NCBI RefSeq assembly: GCF_040954645.1
Contig: NC_092804.1
Span: 86,793,217-86,857,216, forward strand
Direction of reading: 5' to 3'
DNA length: 64,000 nucleotides
Source of the DNA: Diabrotica undecimpunctata
Lineage: Eukaryota > Arthropoda > Insecta > Coleoptera > Chrysomelidae
The notes under the pieces are model-generated. The model had not been told where the DNA came from and did not search any database. It saw only the letters and a program-made list of their open reading frames with translations. Shown here one piece after another: positions 36,446 to 47,532 of the stretch. Made by a program: the position numbers and the translations under genes. How positions within the stretch are numbered: the stretch's first letter is position 1; each line of letters begins with the position of its first letter.

Positions 36446-36832
36446 TTAATAATATTTCAGGTAATTTTTTGTTGGAATAACCTGATCCTGAATGGCAAGT
36501 AGGAAATCCTCAGTCTCGGGAAACATCTTTCCTGATGTCAACCAATAGCTCGACGCTGTATTGTCGACATATTCTTGGCTGATCTCATTGAGATGTCGCC
36601 CATGCAGAGGTTTACTTATCCAGGTGCGCATCTTTTCTTGCTTAGTCAGATGGTTCATGCGCTTTTGTTGTTCCCTCAGTTTAAGTGGCGTTGTATCATC
36701 TACTGCGTAGATTGCTCGATGTAAAGTAGATGTCTCAGCCTGAACCTGAAAATAAGTTCTTAAATTAGCAATTTGTTTATCCAATTGCTCACCTATATCC
36801 ATAAGTCCTCTTCTCCCTTGATACCGTGGCAA
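36446..36832 (-). pseudogene. LINE linker region between RT and endonuclease
   Basis: 128 open codons (TLPRYQGRRGLMDI at the start in the neighbouring frame, IYAVDDTTPLKLREQQ, KPLHGRHLNEIS). This matches the thumb/linker part of R2-like LINE proteins by position and style. Frame changes at both ends. Confidence 0.65.
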
Positions 36833-36933
36833 TGTTGTTCTCTCTACTGCACTGCGTGGATGATGTTTTTGCGTCTTTGTGAGAAGTGTTCTTACTTTCC
36901 GCTGAAGACCCTCTATATCCGTTTTTGACCACT

Positions 36934-37569
36934 TTATATAATATCAAATGAGTAGCTTAGCGCGGAACAGGCGTACGTATTTAATGCCTTAAACAAATTT
37001 TTACTATTAAGATATGACCGATTTAGCTGTCTTACTCTTCGCACGAATTCCGAAGTTAGTTCAGTTTTCATTTGTTTCTGGTCAATTTTCCGCGCTTGTG
37101 TTACTCCGAGATATTTGTAAATATCATTTTCACCCATTGCCTCGATGTTTTGGCCATCTTGCATATCGAAACCTCCGGGCTGAACCTTTCCTCTGACTAT
37201 ATTTAGTATACGGCACTTGTCTAGTCCAAAATGAATACTAATATCATTTGAGAAATTTTCTACAGTTTTTAGCATCTGATCTAAGTGGTTTCGAGTGGAA
37301 GCTATTAATTTCAAATCATCCATATACAACAAATGATTAATCTTCGCCATAACAGTATTGTTATTTTTGATACTAAAACCTGAGTCAGTGGAGTTCAGTA
37401 GCTGAGATAGTGGGTTCATTGCTAAACAGAACCAAAGAGGACTCAACGAGTCCCCCTGGAAAAGGCCCCGGTTAATTGGGATATCTTCAGTTTCGATGTT
37501 GTTTTCACCGGGTATTTGAAGGTGAATTTTAGTCTTCCACTCCGTCATTATATGCTTCGAAAAGGTCAC
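36934..37569 (-). pseudogene. LINE reverse transcriptase, C-terminal half
   Basis: Contains NRGLFQGDSLSPLWFCLAMN, NHLLYMDDLKLIAST (catalytic Asp pair MDD) and FGLDKCRILNI, typical of R2/R4-type LINE polymerases. The preceding RT blocks (WKSPGPDGVQNFW, FIDYKKAFDSVPH) are found 4.5 kb away at 42071-42530, separated by the Gypsy insertion. About 15 codons between the halves are lost. Confidence 0.82.
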
Positions 37570-37572
37570 TAT

Positions 37573-37790
37573 ATTGTTACACTTCTTAAAAATTAAGTTT
37601 ATTCAACACCAACAATATTACAATACTTTTTAACTAACTGACAACTATATAATTATATATTTTCTGACGTTCCAAACTTCACTAGGCATTTTAAGAATTT
37701 TTGATGTCATCTTGAATGTTCTCGAACTACTTCTTCTTTTTCGTCAATGGACTTTTAATATGTGGGATAAACCTTTCGTAACGCTGCTTC
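37573..37790 (-). repeat. Probable 3' LTR
   Basis: On the minus strand this follows a purine-rich AAAGGAGGAAGCAGC, carries AATAAA before its end, and finishes GTGTAACA against LINE sequence. No partner LTR remains, so the outer limit is approximate. Confidence 0.6.
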
Positions 37791-37801
37791 CTCCTTTATA
37801 G

Positions 37802-38690
37802 TTATTCGCCTCGAATAACTGGACTATCGGGGATCGATTGAAGCCAACAGGGTGGATCAGTTCCATGATATGGAGCTAGTCTCTCGATATGAACTACCTT
37901 GGGCTTACTTCTAGCTGAAAACTGGATGCGATAGAGTAGATCATTTATTTTCTGCAGGACGGTATACCCAGTTTCGTTGAAGTTTCGGACAAAGTCCTTT
38001 CTTACGTGTGGGATTGTATAACCATACTGGGTCACCTCTTGCGAAAGTTGTACCAGTAGTATGCATGTCGAGCCTGGCCTTGGCTTTATCTCTTTGAAGC
38101 TTCAAACTTTTACGAGCAAATTCGTAGAGTTTTTCTAATTTTTCTTTCAAATTTTCAATGTAGGTCGGGGATGAACGTTCTTCTTCGCAGGGAGGCAATC
38201 TTCCGAAAATAAGATCTTGAGGAAGCTTCATTTCTCTTCCGGTGATCATCATTGATGGAGAATAATCAGTTGCTTCATGTTCGGAACTTTTATAGGCTAA
38301 CAGGAATAGAGGAATTAAACTATCCCAATCTTTTTGATTATCGGAGACAAACATTGAAAGGTATTGACAAACAGTTCTATTATGTCTTTCGACCATTCCG
38401 TCTGATTGAGGATGGAGAGGCGTAGTGCGAGTTTTCTTAATACCCAAGATTTTCATTAATTCTTGCCATAATTCTGATTAAAAATTTCGTCCTTGATCAG
38501 AATGTAACTCTAAAGTAACTCCATGTCTTGATACGACGTGTGTTATAAATGCTTCTGCTACTGTAGTCGCTTCTTGATTAGGAAGGGGTACAATTTCAGG
38601 CCATTTTGAAAAATAATCCATTGCAACCATTAAGTACTTGTTCTCTCTGTCATCGGAAGTGGACCAAGAATATCCACTGCAAGTCGTTCA
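37802..38690 (-). pseudogene. pol: Integrase core, frameshifted
   Basis: ERLAVDILGPLPM (first Asp) begins at 38690, MDYFSKWPEIVPL follows after a one-base shift, then LHSDQGRNF with a TAA stop at 38478-38480. HPQSDGMVERHNRTV (catalytic Glu region) runs on in 38456-37941. The final segment to 37802 (VLQKINDLLYRIQF, HIERLAPYHG) is the C-terminal domain in another frame and ends without a macrodomain. Confidence 0.82.
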
Positions 38691-39509
38691 AAAAAGATAT
38701 TGTGCCATTTTACCACGACTTCTTGTTCTAGGGCCTTTTTTATCATTACATAAATCGCATTTCCTACACCAATCTTCTACATCTCGGCGACAATTAATCC
38801 AGTAAAATCTGTCTCGAACTCTGGCCAGTGTTCTTTTGACTCCAAAAAGTCCTCCAGAAAGGCTGCTATGATATTCTTGCAACACACTTCTAATGTGTGA
38901 TTTCGGCAGTACAATTTGTTGAAGTATACGTACTCCATCGGGACTTTCCCACTTCCGATATAATGGACCATTGGAAAGATACAGAGATTCCCATTGAGCC
39001 CAGTAAACTTTTATAGTTCCACTGTATTTGGTTATTTCCTGCCAAATAGGTCTTACTCCATTTTTAAGCCATTCTCGTATGACTTTTAAGTCATTATCTT
39101 TCTTTTGACTCTTTTTAAGGTTATCCAGGGACGTCTGATCATTATCTTCTTCCTGTATAACTGTGGTTACCTGGAGACTTACTTCTTCGGTTATGTTCTC
39201 TTTATCTTCAAGTCTTTTACAGTACTGGCATTGTCGTTCCAAACAGGGTCGCATAGAAAGAATATCGGCATTGTTATGGAGACGCCCTTTTCTATGTACT
39301 ACGTCGAAGTTATACTGTTGGAGTCTCTCTATCCACCGAGCCACTTGTTCATCTGGCTTCTTAAAATTCATTAGCCATTGTAAAGCGCTATGATCAGTTC
39401 TAACTATAAAATTTCTGTTATAAAGAAAAGTATGAAAATGTTCTAGGGCTTTTATAATAGCTAGGAGCTCTTTTCTGGTAACACAATAATTCTTTTCAGC
39501 CTTTCCCAT
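38688..39509 (-). pseudogene. pol: RNase H C-terminus and integrase zinc domain
   Basis: 273 open codons: NYCVTRKELLAIIKAL, RTDHSALQWLMNF, ARWIERLQQYNFDVV, then the zinc domain with YHSSLSGGLFGVKRTL and WCRKCDLCND. The second zinc His is Leu here, so the fold is damaged. A frameshift at the end leads into the integrase core. Confidence 0.85.
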
Positions 39510-40475
39510 TGTTTTACTAAAATATGCAATAACTTTTTCTTCCCTTCCTGTTCTTGTGATAATACTGCGCCAATACCATGGTGAGATGCGTCACAATCCA
39601 ACAGAAATTTGCCATCTTCTCGTGGATATGCTAGAATTGGTGATGTTGTAAGTCGTTTTTTTAAATCTATGAAAGCATTTTGACAATCCGGTGTCCAGTC
39701 AAATTCAATGTTGTTTTCAGTTAGTCGATAAAGGGGCTTAGCTATGCGGCCAAAATCTTTAATAAATTTTCGGTAATATGAACAGAGTCCAAGAAAACTT
39801 CTAATTTCCTTTTTATTTTCTGGTTTAGGCCAATCTTTAATAACCGAAATCTTCTCTGGATTAGTTTTAATTCCTTCTACTGAAACTATATGTCCTAAAT
39901 AGTACGCCTCTCTTTGAAATAGTGAACATTTCTTATAATTTAACTTTAAATTGGCATTTCTCAATCTGTCAAGTACCTCGCTTGAAAAGTTTTTCAGATG
40001 TTCATCAAACGTTTTGGACATAATCATTATATCATCAAGATATACTAGACACGTTTTCCAGGTAAGTCCTCTTAAAACCATTTCCATTAGACGTTCAAAC
40101 GTAGCTGGAGCATTACACAGACCAAATGGTAGAACTTGAAACCTGTAGAAATCACGGCAAGTTGAAAAAGCTGTTTTGTCTCGATCATCAGGATGTACTT
40201 CTACTTGCCAGTAGCCACTTTTTAAATCTAGGGTAGAAAACCATTTAGAACCTGATAAGAGTGTTTAGTGTATCGTCTATTCGTGGCAACGGATAACTGT
40301 CTTTTTGTGTAACCTGGTTTAATCTTCTGCAGTCTACACAAAAGCGAGTAGATCCATCTTTCTTAGTTACTAAGACTACTGGTGAACAATAGGGGCCCGA
40401 AGCTTCTTCGATAATATCAGAATTTATCATGTCTTGTATTATGTTTTCAACTTCATTTTGTCTAGCAAATTGCAA
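39461..40475 (-). pseudogene. pol: Reverse transcriptase and RNase H start
   Basis: Two frames: 40475-40245 (SPVVLVTKKDGSTRFCVDCR, SYPLPRIDDTLNTL) and 40087-39461 (WKTCLVYLDDIMIMS with the YLDD box, LGHIVSVEGIK, RSFLGLCSYYRKFIKDFG, LDCDASHHGIGAVLSQ). A frameshift near 40250 separates them, and the intervening STLDLKSGYWQ block is still readable. Confidence 0.85.
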
Positions 40476-40531
40476 TCTCCGTGGCGCTTGACGAATTGGT
40501 CTTGCATCTCCAGTATAAATTCTATGTTGAA

Positions 40532-41160
40532 CTAAACTAGTACGCCCTTTAGATTTCTCGGATTCAAAAATGTCGTAGTTTTCATAATAAATTCGTTAAT
40601 TTTCTTCAATTTAAAAGGCTTTTTAGACAAATTAGCAACCCTTACTGGAATCATCTCATCTACATTAATGAGGCATCTGGCTATCAAAATTCCATCACTA
40701 ACTAGTTCATCGCTTTCCACAACGCCGAAATGTAGACCTTCAGGTTTTTGACTCAGTCTCGCCAGGATGATACTTTCAGAATTTTGAGGAATTTCGGTAT
40801 CCTCGCTCACTATAACTCTTACTTGAGGTACCGATTCTTCCAAATTTAGGACAATTTCTTCATTTTCAATTAACAAAATTTTATTTTGAAGATCTATGAT
40901 AAATTTGTTCTGCATAATATCCATCCCAAGAACGCATTCGTCTTTAATACCGGCTACAAGGAAAATGTGTTTTATCAAGGTGTTACCAATCTGTATGGTT
41001 GCCGTTATCTCTCCATGAATTGGAATAGTGTGGCCTGAAGCAGTTTCAAGAACTAAGTTCGTTTTAGTGGGTTGTAGTTTCTCATTCAGAAATCCGGTTC
41101 GAATAAAGGATCTGGTTGCACCGGCATCAATAATAAAGGTGCATTTTTCATTCTCAACGT
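40532..41160 (-). pseudogene. pro: Aspartic protease region
   Basis: The flap and C-terminal part read openly (LVAGIKDECVLGMDIMQNK). The active site just upstream, near 41140, reads IDAGATRSFIR, with Ala in place of the Thr or Ser of DTG/DSG, which would impair catalysis. Frames change between the two parts. Confidence 0.75.
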
Positions 41161-42070
41161 AGCCCTTAAGTAATAAATTCTGTTCATTTTTATGTAAAGT
41201 GTAAGTGCGAATTTGGGGCTTCTGGATGTCGATCTAGGCGACCTTCTAGCCTCATTCTTTGGATATTCTCTCCTTGTTTGGGATCGGCTTCTGCAATTGT
41301 TTTGAAAATGTCCTATTCTCCCGCAATTAAAACAGCTTGTGTTTTCATTTCGAGGTTTTTGTTGAAGATTTTGCAGTATGTTTAAAACTTGGGATAAAAT
41401 AGGTTGTTGGTTATCTGCGGTTGTGATTTCTTCATTTTCTTGAAATTTTATTTCTCTTAATTTTGGGCGAGATCTGGAAATGCTTTTTGCCGCTTCATAC
41501 TCCTGGGCTGAGACTAGTGCTCCATTTAGCGATTTGTGATGTTGTAATCTGAGAGCTTGTTGCATTTCCACATCCTGTAGTCCATCTATGAATGCTTGTA
41601 TTCCAATTTGTTCCAGAAAATCTTTAGGTGCCTGAGGGTATGCCAAGTGCAATAGTCTTTTAATGTCGGCTTCAAATTCTTGCAGGCTTTCGTTATGTTT
41701 TTGATATCGAATTTTTAGCTGACTTTGGAAAACCTGCTTTAGATGCTGCTGGCCATATCTTGTCTCTAAAGCTTCAACGAGAGAGGTATGAAGCATCTTG
41801 GGGAAGGAATTGCAAAACGGTTGCTGCCTGTCCTCGAAGCGACAACACCAAAGAATCTGCCATTTCTTTTTCATTCCAGCCATTTGCTCTAGCTGCAGCT
41901 TCAAATTGAAAACGATAAATTTCCCATGCTGTCTGACCATCGAATGTGGGTGGTTTTAAAAATTTACCAGTTCTAATTGTACCTGGTTCAATTATGGAAG
42001 ATGATGAAGCTGTTTGTTTAGATTCGACGTTAGTTACTGAAAGATTAGATAAAGAAGCTTGGGTATTCAT
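41161..42070 (-). pseudogene. gag: Gag with CCHC knuckle
   Basis: ATG at 42070; PTFDGQTAWEIYRFQFEAAARANGW, given here in parts (FDGQTAWEIYRFQF, AARANGWNEKE), is the capsid start shared with the Gypsy at 14739. A frameshift near 41800 leads to TRYGQQHLKQVFQSQLKIR, FIDGLQDVEMQQALRL and the zinc knuckle CFNCGRIGHFQNNC. The knuckle is missing in the macrodomain element. Confidence 0.82.
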
Positions 42071-42640
42071 GCGGTACTGAATCGAAGGCCTTCTTGTAGT
42101 CGATGAAGGCGATGAAAAGGTTCCTTTTTTTGGTGTACGCCTGGTTGGAAATGACTGAGTCGATTATAAGTTGTTCTTTGCAGCCCATGGAACCCTTAGC
42201 GCATCCCTTCTTTTGAGGCTCTATGATATTGTTTGGAGAACAGTGTTGGTCGTTGGTACGCTGGGCTACACAGGATGTGACCAATTTGTACAAAGTTGGA
42301 AGACAAGTAATTGGGCGGTACTTGGCTGGATCTTGGGTGTTATTTTGATCCTTCGGTATTAGATAAGTGGTTCCCTGAGTAAGAAATGGTGGTATTTCCT
42401 GCTGATTAAAAATAACATGATTAATTAATACTGTTAAGAGCTCGTGTACACTCCAAAATTTCTTTAGCCAGAAGTTTTGAACCCCGTCTGGTCCAGGAGA
42501 TTTCCAGTTATGAAGCTCTTTGATAAGGTTCGAGACTTCGTCAGCGGTGAAAGGTTCATAGGGAATATTACTGTAGTGTTGACAGTTGTTTGTCGTTTCT
42601 TCAATCCATCCCGCATTGTTGTTATGAGTAGCTGGCGTCG
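42071..42640 (-). pseudogene. LINE reverse transcriptase, N-terminal half (restriction-like endonuclease type)
   Basis: The minus strand reads ADEVSNLIKELHNWKSPGPD, VQNFWLKKFWSVH, QGTTYLIPKDQNN, KYRPITCLPTLYKLVTS and FIAFIDYKKAFDSVPHE, continuous in style with the C-terminal RT half at 36934-37569. The join to Gypsy gag occurs within CCGCATGAA, a short stretch both sequences could share. Confidence 0.82.
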
Positions 42641-42753
42641 AAAGTTGGTTTCGTATATAATATAACTAATAAATACTAACTTGTTCCTTAAATAAATAGG
42701 ATTCGACGACGAAATAATTCGATATATCAAAGGCGAGGTGATATTTATGTAAG

Positions 42754-43129
42754 TTATTGAAGTTCGTTTGTTTTGCTTGATACATGATCATATTTCTTTA
42801 TTCCAAAGACAAATCTGCAAAAGTTATTTTGAATTTTTTGCAACCTTAATTTCGTAACTTGATATAAGCAAGGATAAAATACCAAGAGCCCATAATTAAG
42901 AATTGGCATTATCATAGTTTCAGAGAGTAATTTACGCACTTATGACACTAAATAAAACTTTTTTCATAAAAGGGAAACGTGCTCTTGAAATCGTAGCGTA
43001 CAATCATATACGACTCCCAAGTTTCATTTTTTATAGGTTCATTCTTTATAATTAGTTTTAAGTTATCCTAAACAGTGGCTATGTAATTTTTTGAACAGTA
43101 TATGAGAATTACGTTTTTTAGCATTTAGT
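42754..43129 (-). mobile_element. CR1-like LINE fragment (part after the piggyBac insertion)
   Basis: The minus strand continues the RT of the fragment at 45553: LNAKKRNSHILF, NLGVVYDCTLRFQEHV, ETMIMPILNYGLLVFYPCL and LQKIQNNFCRFVFGIKKYDH. Stops and frame slips show decay. Confidence 0.75.
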
Positions 43130-43133
43130 TTAA
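43130..43133. repeat. TTAA target site, left
   Basis: TTAA at 43130-43133 and 45549-45552 bracket the piggyBac element. One copy restores the LINE reading at HNLKLNAKK. Confidence 0.88.
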
Positions 43134-45548
43134 CCTTCTACTACGCCCACATGACCCCCGGCTAAATTCAAATTACGCGCAATTTTTTATTTTTGTTGTT
43201 ATAGGTTTGTGACTCGCAGCTACCTTCAAGTTACAGTAACGTCGATCGCTTCACTTAATAAGTTTTTCAGTAGTGTGGTATTTAGTTTATAACTATCTAA
43301 AGTTTGAAAGGGGTCATTTTGGCACCACGTCAGTGTTTGTGAAAAATTTACGAAAATGGCAGGTTCATCCAAAACAGTACATTACGGTCATAGAAACTAT
43401 GAAGAAACTCTGTTAGCATGGCATAACGAGGTAGAAAGTGAGGTTAGCGATATGGAAGCGTCAGGTGGCTCTTTAAATGACATTGAAAGTGAGCATGATA
43501 CAGATTCGGTAGTAGAAGATGATAGTGAGGGAGCTAGTGGTGACTTGTCTGACAAATTCCGATTCTGAAAGTGGTAAAGAAGTTGAAAATGGAACGAGTT
43601 ATTATGGTAAAAATAGATTTAAGTGGTCGTCACAACCTTTTGTACAGAGAACGAGAACAGAGAAACATAACTTACTTTCGTATTTACCAGGACTTCGTGG
43701 TGATGCCAAACAGTTGGGCAAAAGTGCATCTCCTTTACAAATATGGAGGTGTCTAATCGATAATGACATTCTAGCTGAAATTCTTATACATACTAATCGA
43801 AAATTATCTGAGTTAAGAAGAAACTATAAGCGGCTCAATAAACCAGAACTGGAGGACCTTGATATTATAGAACTTGAAGCCTTTTTAGGCATATTATACT
43901 ACAGCTCTGTTTTTAAATCAAACAACGAGGACATTCAGTGTTTGTTTGCAACAGATGGCAGTGGCCGTGATATATTCAGTTGTGTGATGTCTCGGGAAAG
44001 AATGCTAATGATTTTAAGCTGTCTACGTTTTGACAACCCCGAAGACCGAGCGGAAAGAAAAGAAAATGATCCTGCTGCAGCAATATCAGGTATTTTTAAT
44101 AAATTTAAAAATAATTGTCAGGAACAGTACTGCATGGGCCATTACACCTGTACTGATGAGATGCTCATAGGTTTTAGAGGGCGTGTAAAGTTTCACATGT
44201 ACATGCCAAATAAACCCAACAAGTATGGTCTGAAGGTCTTGATTCTTACTGATGCCCGTACTCATTATTTTTTCAATGGATATATTTATACCGGCAAAGG
44301 TAGCGATGGCAAATTATTAACAGATGAAGAAAGACGTTTGGCGGTACCAACCCAATCCGTGATAAAACTTATTCAACCTATTATAAATACCAACAGAAAT
44401 GTAACTGCAGACAATTGGTTCTCCTCTATTGAACTTGCAAATGAGTTGCGACAAAGAGGATTAACGTATGTAGGTACGCTTAAGAAGAACAAGAAAGAAA
44501 TTCCCACCGAATTTTTGCTCAACCGGAAGAGAGAAGTAGGGAGTTGTATCTACGGTTTTACTAAACATATTACAATTGTGTCTTATGTTCCAAAGAAAAG
44601 AAAGGCTGTACTTTTAGTTTCTACGATGCATCAACAAAAATACACTGATGTTAAAACTGGCAAACCTGAAATGATTGTCTTTTATAATGAAACCAAAGGG
44701 GGCGTAGATGCCCTGGATAAAAAATGTGCAATTTATAGTTCAAGTAGACGTACTAGGCGTTGGCCTATGGCGGTATTTTATTCCATCATCGACATCGCAG
44801 GAGTTAATTCATATATATTACACCAAAGCTATCCAGACGCAAATAACATACTACGGGCAGAATTTGTGAAGCTGCTCGCCAAACAACTCGTTGAACGACA
44901 TTTGAATAAAAGAATTATCAACCAAAGACTTCCAAGAGAATTAAGAATGAACATCAGTAGAATACTGAACAAACCGATGATTTATGAAAACGTGCATCCC
45001 GATATGAACCAAAAACGAAAAAGATGTGGGCTTTGTCCACGAAAAAATGATAAAAAGACTAAGAATTCATGTGATGTTTGTAAGATATCAATGTGTGATA
45101 ACTGTAGAGCTAATATTTGTAAAGAATGTGCAAAGTAACTTTTTATCTGAATTCCAAAATTGCTAAAGTTTGGGTGTTGTAGTTTTTTATATGGGGTGTT
45201 TATTTTTTTGGTTTATTTTGGTTTTTCATATTTCGTATATTTGATCTTTAATTTTACATAACTATTAACATTTTAAACAATAAAAAAATTACAACAATTT
45301 TAGTAAACCGTTTCATTATTTAGGATATTTTGACATGTAATTTGTAATATGTTTAATAACTAACAATTTGGAAAAATATTATAAAAAAAAATGCATACAC
45401 TAATGTAAAATGTATCAAAGAAATTATATTGAACATAATTTGTCATATTTTTAAAGAATGTTGGCAATACCAAATAGAAATTACATGGGGTCTACATGGC
45501 ACCAGATCCGTAGTTATGTTCCAGAAAGTACACGTCAGTGGTAGAAGG
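43134..45548 (+). mobile_element. piggyBac-type DNA transposon
   Basis: 2415 bp with short inverted ends CCTTCTACTACG (left) and CCTTCTACCACT (right, reverse complement), flanked by TTAA. It contains one transposase gene with a single frameshift. It is inserted in a CR1-like LINE. Confidence 0.92.
43356..45138 (+). pseudogene. piggyBac transposase, one-base frameshift
   Basis: The probable start ATG is at 43356 (MAGSSKTVHYGHRNYEE). An acidic N-terminus typical of the family runs to about 43552, where an extra A in CAAATT shifts the frame; the rest is open to 45138 (539 codons from 43519). The catalytic Asp triad is intact: TDEMLIGFRG (44155), TADNWFSS (44410) and GGVDALDKK (44707). The C-terminus is a cysteine-rich zinc domain (CGLCPRKN, CDVCKISMCDNC, CKEC). 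Apart from the frameshift the gene looks recently active. Confidence 0.92.
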
Positions 45549-45552
45549 TTAA

Positions 45553-45790
45553 GATTATGTTTAGTGGAATAAATACAAATAGCCCCCAAATCCTGATTTA
45601 TTTTTTGTGACGCTACATTTACAGAGTTAGGTTCAAAAGAGTACAGTTGTGTATCGTCAGCAAATGAGTGTTATTTCAAATATTTTAAAGATTTATACAG
45701 GTCGGAAATATATATTGCAGTAAGATATATATGCCAAATCTTCTTGTATTTTTGGTCCATTGTATTGTAAATCATTGAAAGATATCCCTG
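45553..45790 (-). mobile_element. CR1-like LINE fragment (part before the piggyBac insertion)
   Basis: The minus strand reads IYISDLYKSLKY, HSFADDTQLYSF (the catalytic FADD box) and INQDLGAICIYSTKHNL, then meets TTAA of the piggyBac. Homology resumes at 43129. Confidence 0.78.
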
Positions 45791-46965
45791 TATCAGTATT
45801 GGCTGACCCATTAAATACCTTGTAGTTTCACTATTTTCATTTACCACCCCATGTGGAAAATAATATGGTATGGTATCCAACGAACCATCTGATAATTTCA
45901 TATGACCCACTTCAATATAATTTTGCATGAATGTGAAATATAATTCTTGAAACTTTTCGTTTTTTTTGCAATTTTTGTTCCAATTTGTAAAACCTGTTTA
46001 ATGCGAATTACCTAGATTCCATGCTGTAACTGATTTTTTCAGTGGAATATGTACGACAAATTTCCCATCAGGAGCTTTACTGGCCGTTTGCTGAAAGATG
46101 TGCTCACATTCTATTTCTTCTTTTGAAAGCACCTCCTGTCCCTCTGGAACTTCTTCTAGATGACAGAACTTTTCCAATTGTTGACCGATATTTATTATAC
46201 CTTGTAACATTTTGTCGCTTTCCAATAAAACTCATTTTCCATTGACCAGCCAACCCAACTTTGTTTTCTGAAGCATTGGAAGATTTTAACCCAATTTAAT
46301 TTGTCCAACACACAACAGCTAATAAAATATATCCAGTCTTAAGAGAAGATCAAACATGGGATTACTCCAGTAATTTTTGGAACTACTAGAAAAGATAACT
46401 GTTTTCTAAAGCCCACTCCAGTTGTTTCAACTGTAACATTGCACCTATATTTTACTGGTGCGGCCTTGCTTCCAATTCTTCCCAAAGTAACTTCTATTGA
46501 ATTCCTAGGTAAATTCAACTGCTTTATAACTTCTTCATATATTAAATTAGGCTGGGACCCAGAGTCCAACACCGTTCTACAGGTCCAAGATTTTCCATTT
46601 CTATCAATTACTTGAACTAATTTAGTTGACAACAATTCCCCTCCAGGCTCCTCAGCTCGATTTTTTAACCACACAGAATTAACATTAGGTGACCTACCAT
46701 TTGATGAACCAGCTGACGACTGACTACCATTACTAACAGTGGCACCCTCTTCACAGACCTAAATAGCAAAAAGTTGTCCAATACCTTCCTGATGACCCAC
46801 TCCATCTACTTCTTTGTCTGTCCCTTCAGTAGTGTAATGCAACAGTGTGTTATGCTTCCGCCCACATTTTCTACAGCTTCCAGATTGACAATTTTTACTG
46901 ATACGATTAGTGTTTTGCAAAAAATTTAAACATAAACCCAATTTTTGCGTTTGTTTATATCTTCC
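45790..46965 (-). pseudogene. BEL/Pao gag-protease-pol relic
   Basis: Three blocks in different frames on the minus strand: a zinc-knuckle region at 46941-46759 (NCQSGSCRKCGRKHNTLLH), the BEL-type protease at 46674-46339 (CRTVLDSGSQPNLIYEEV, with the DSGSQ active site), and the start of pol at 46225-45790 (KFVVHIPLKKS, EVGHMKLSDGS, YYFPHGVVNE). It breaks off where CR1-like LINE sequence begins. No LTRs seen. Confidence 0.78.
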
Positions 46966-47139
46966 AGGGTGTTTAATTTCAAAACGTTAGAACAATTATA
47001 AATAAAATGTTTTTCATTGCATAGTGACATGAAGAATCTGTTTCTACTGCAAATAATGTTTTACTTGATTTATTTATCAAATTTCTTTGAAAACTTTTAC
47101 CCTTATTACCCAATGGGTTTTCTACTCCAGTAACACACG

Positions 47140-47320
47140 ACGTCCTCTGGACGTCTAAAATACGTTCAGTTTTGGTCCTAACGTCCCTGGACGTTAAACG
47201 GACGTACATGAGATGTACTTCGGGTGGACTAAATATGGACGTTCTCCGGACGTCCGTATTCGGACGTACCCTGGACGTCCGTACTCCGACGTTTTCTGAA
47301 CGTCCGACATTTATCAATTA
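47140..47320. repeat. Cluster of ACGTC/GGACGT motifs
   Basis: About a dozen ACGT-centred words (GGACGTCC, GACGTC, CGGACGTA) within 180 bp, many palindromic, in otherwise AT-rich DNA. Not a regular tandem array; possibly a subterminal repeat of a transposon. Confidence 0.6.
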
Positions 47321-47499
47321 TGGGATCAAACAGCAAATATTTGAATAGAATAACAAATTATTTACGTTAATAAAATAATTAAAAGCGAAAAGGTTAAATC
47401 ATGATTAATTAAAAATTGTATAGTTTAATATCCAAAACATGTTTTTGTTTTTAGGTAACAACTATAGAAATAGAACTACCTTAAAAAATATACATATCA

Positions 47500-47524
47500 T
47501 ATATATATATATATATATATATAT
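47500..47524. repeat. (TA)n microsatellite
   Basis: Short TA run at the truncated 5' side of the plus-strand Penelope-like element. Confidence 0.95.
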
Positions 47525-47532
47525 TTCAGGTT

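Larger units (their letters stand above)
35690..37572 (-). mobile_element. LINE with restriction-like endonuclease, 3' half
   Basis: Minus-strand R2/R4/NeSL-type LINE ending in a TAA-repeat tail near 35690. It is interrupted at 37572 by a Gypsy element; the upstream RT part is at 42071-42640. Frameshifts near 36450 and 36935. Confidence 0.8.
37573..42070 (-). mobile_element. Decayed Gypsy element lacking its 5' LTR, nested in a LINE
   Basis: Same lineage as the macrodomain Gypsy by its gag, RT and integrase, but without a macrodomain or CCCH tail. The 3' LTR is at about 37573-37790. The gag start codon at 42070 coincides with the junction to LINE sequence, so the 5' LTR and leader are deleted. 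Several frameshifts. Confidence 0.85.

Noticed and set aside
46979..47317. 112-codon minus frame over the ACGT cluster
   Set aside because: It arises from the repeated GACGT words and has no family resemblance.
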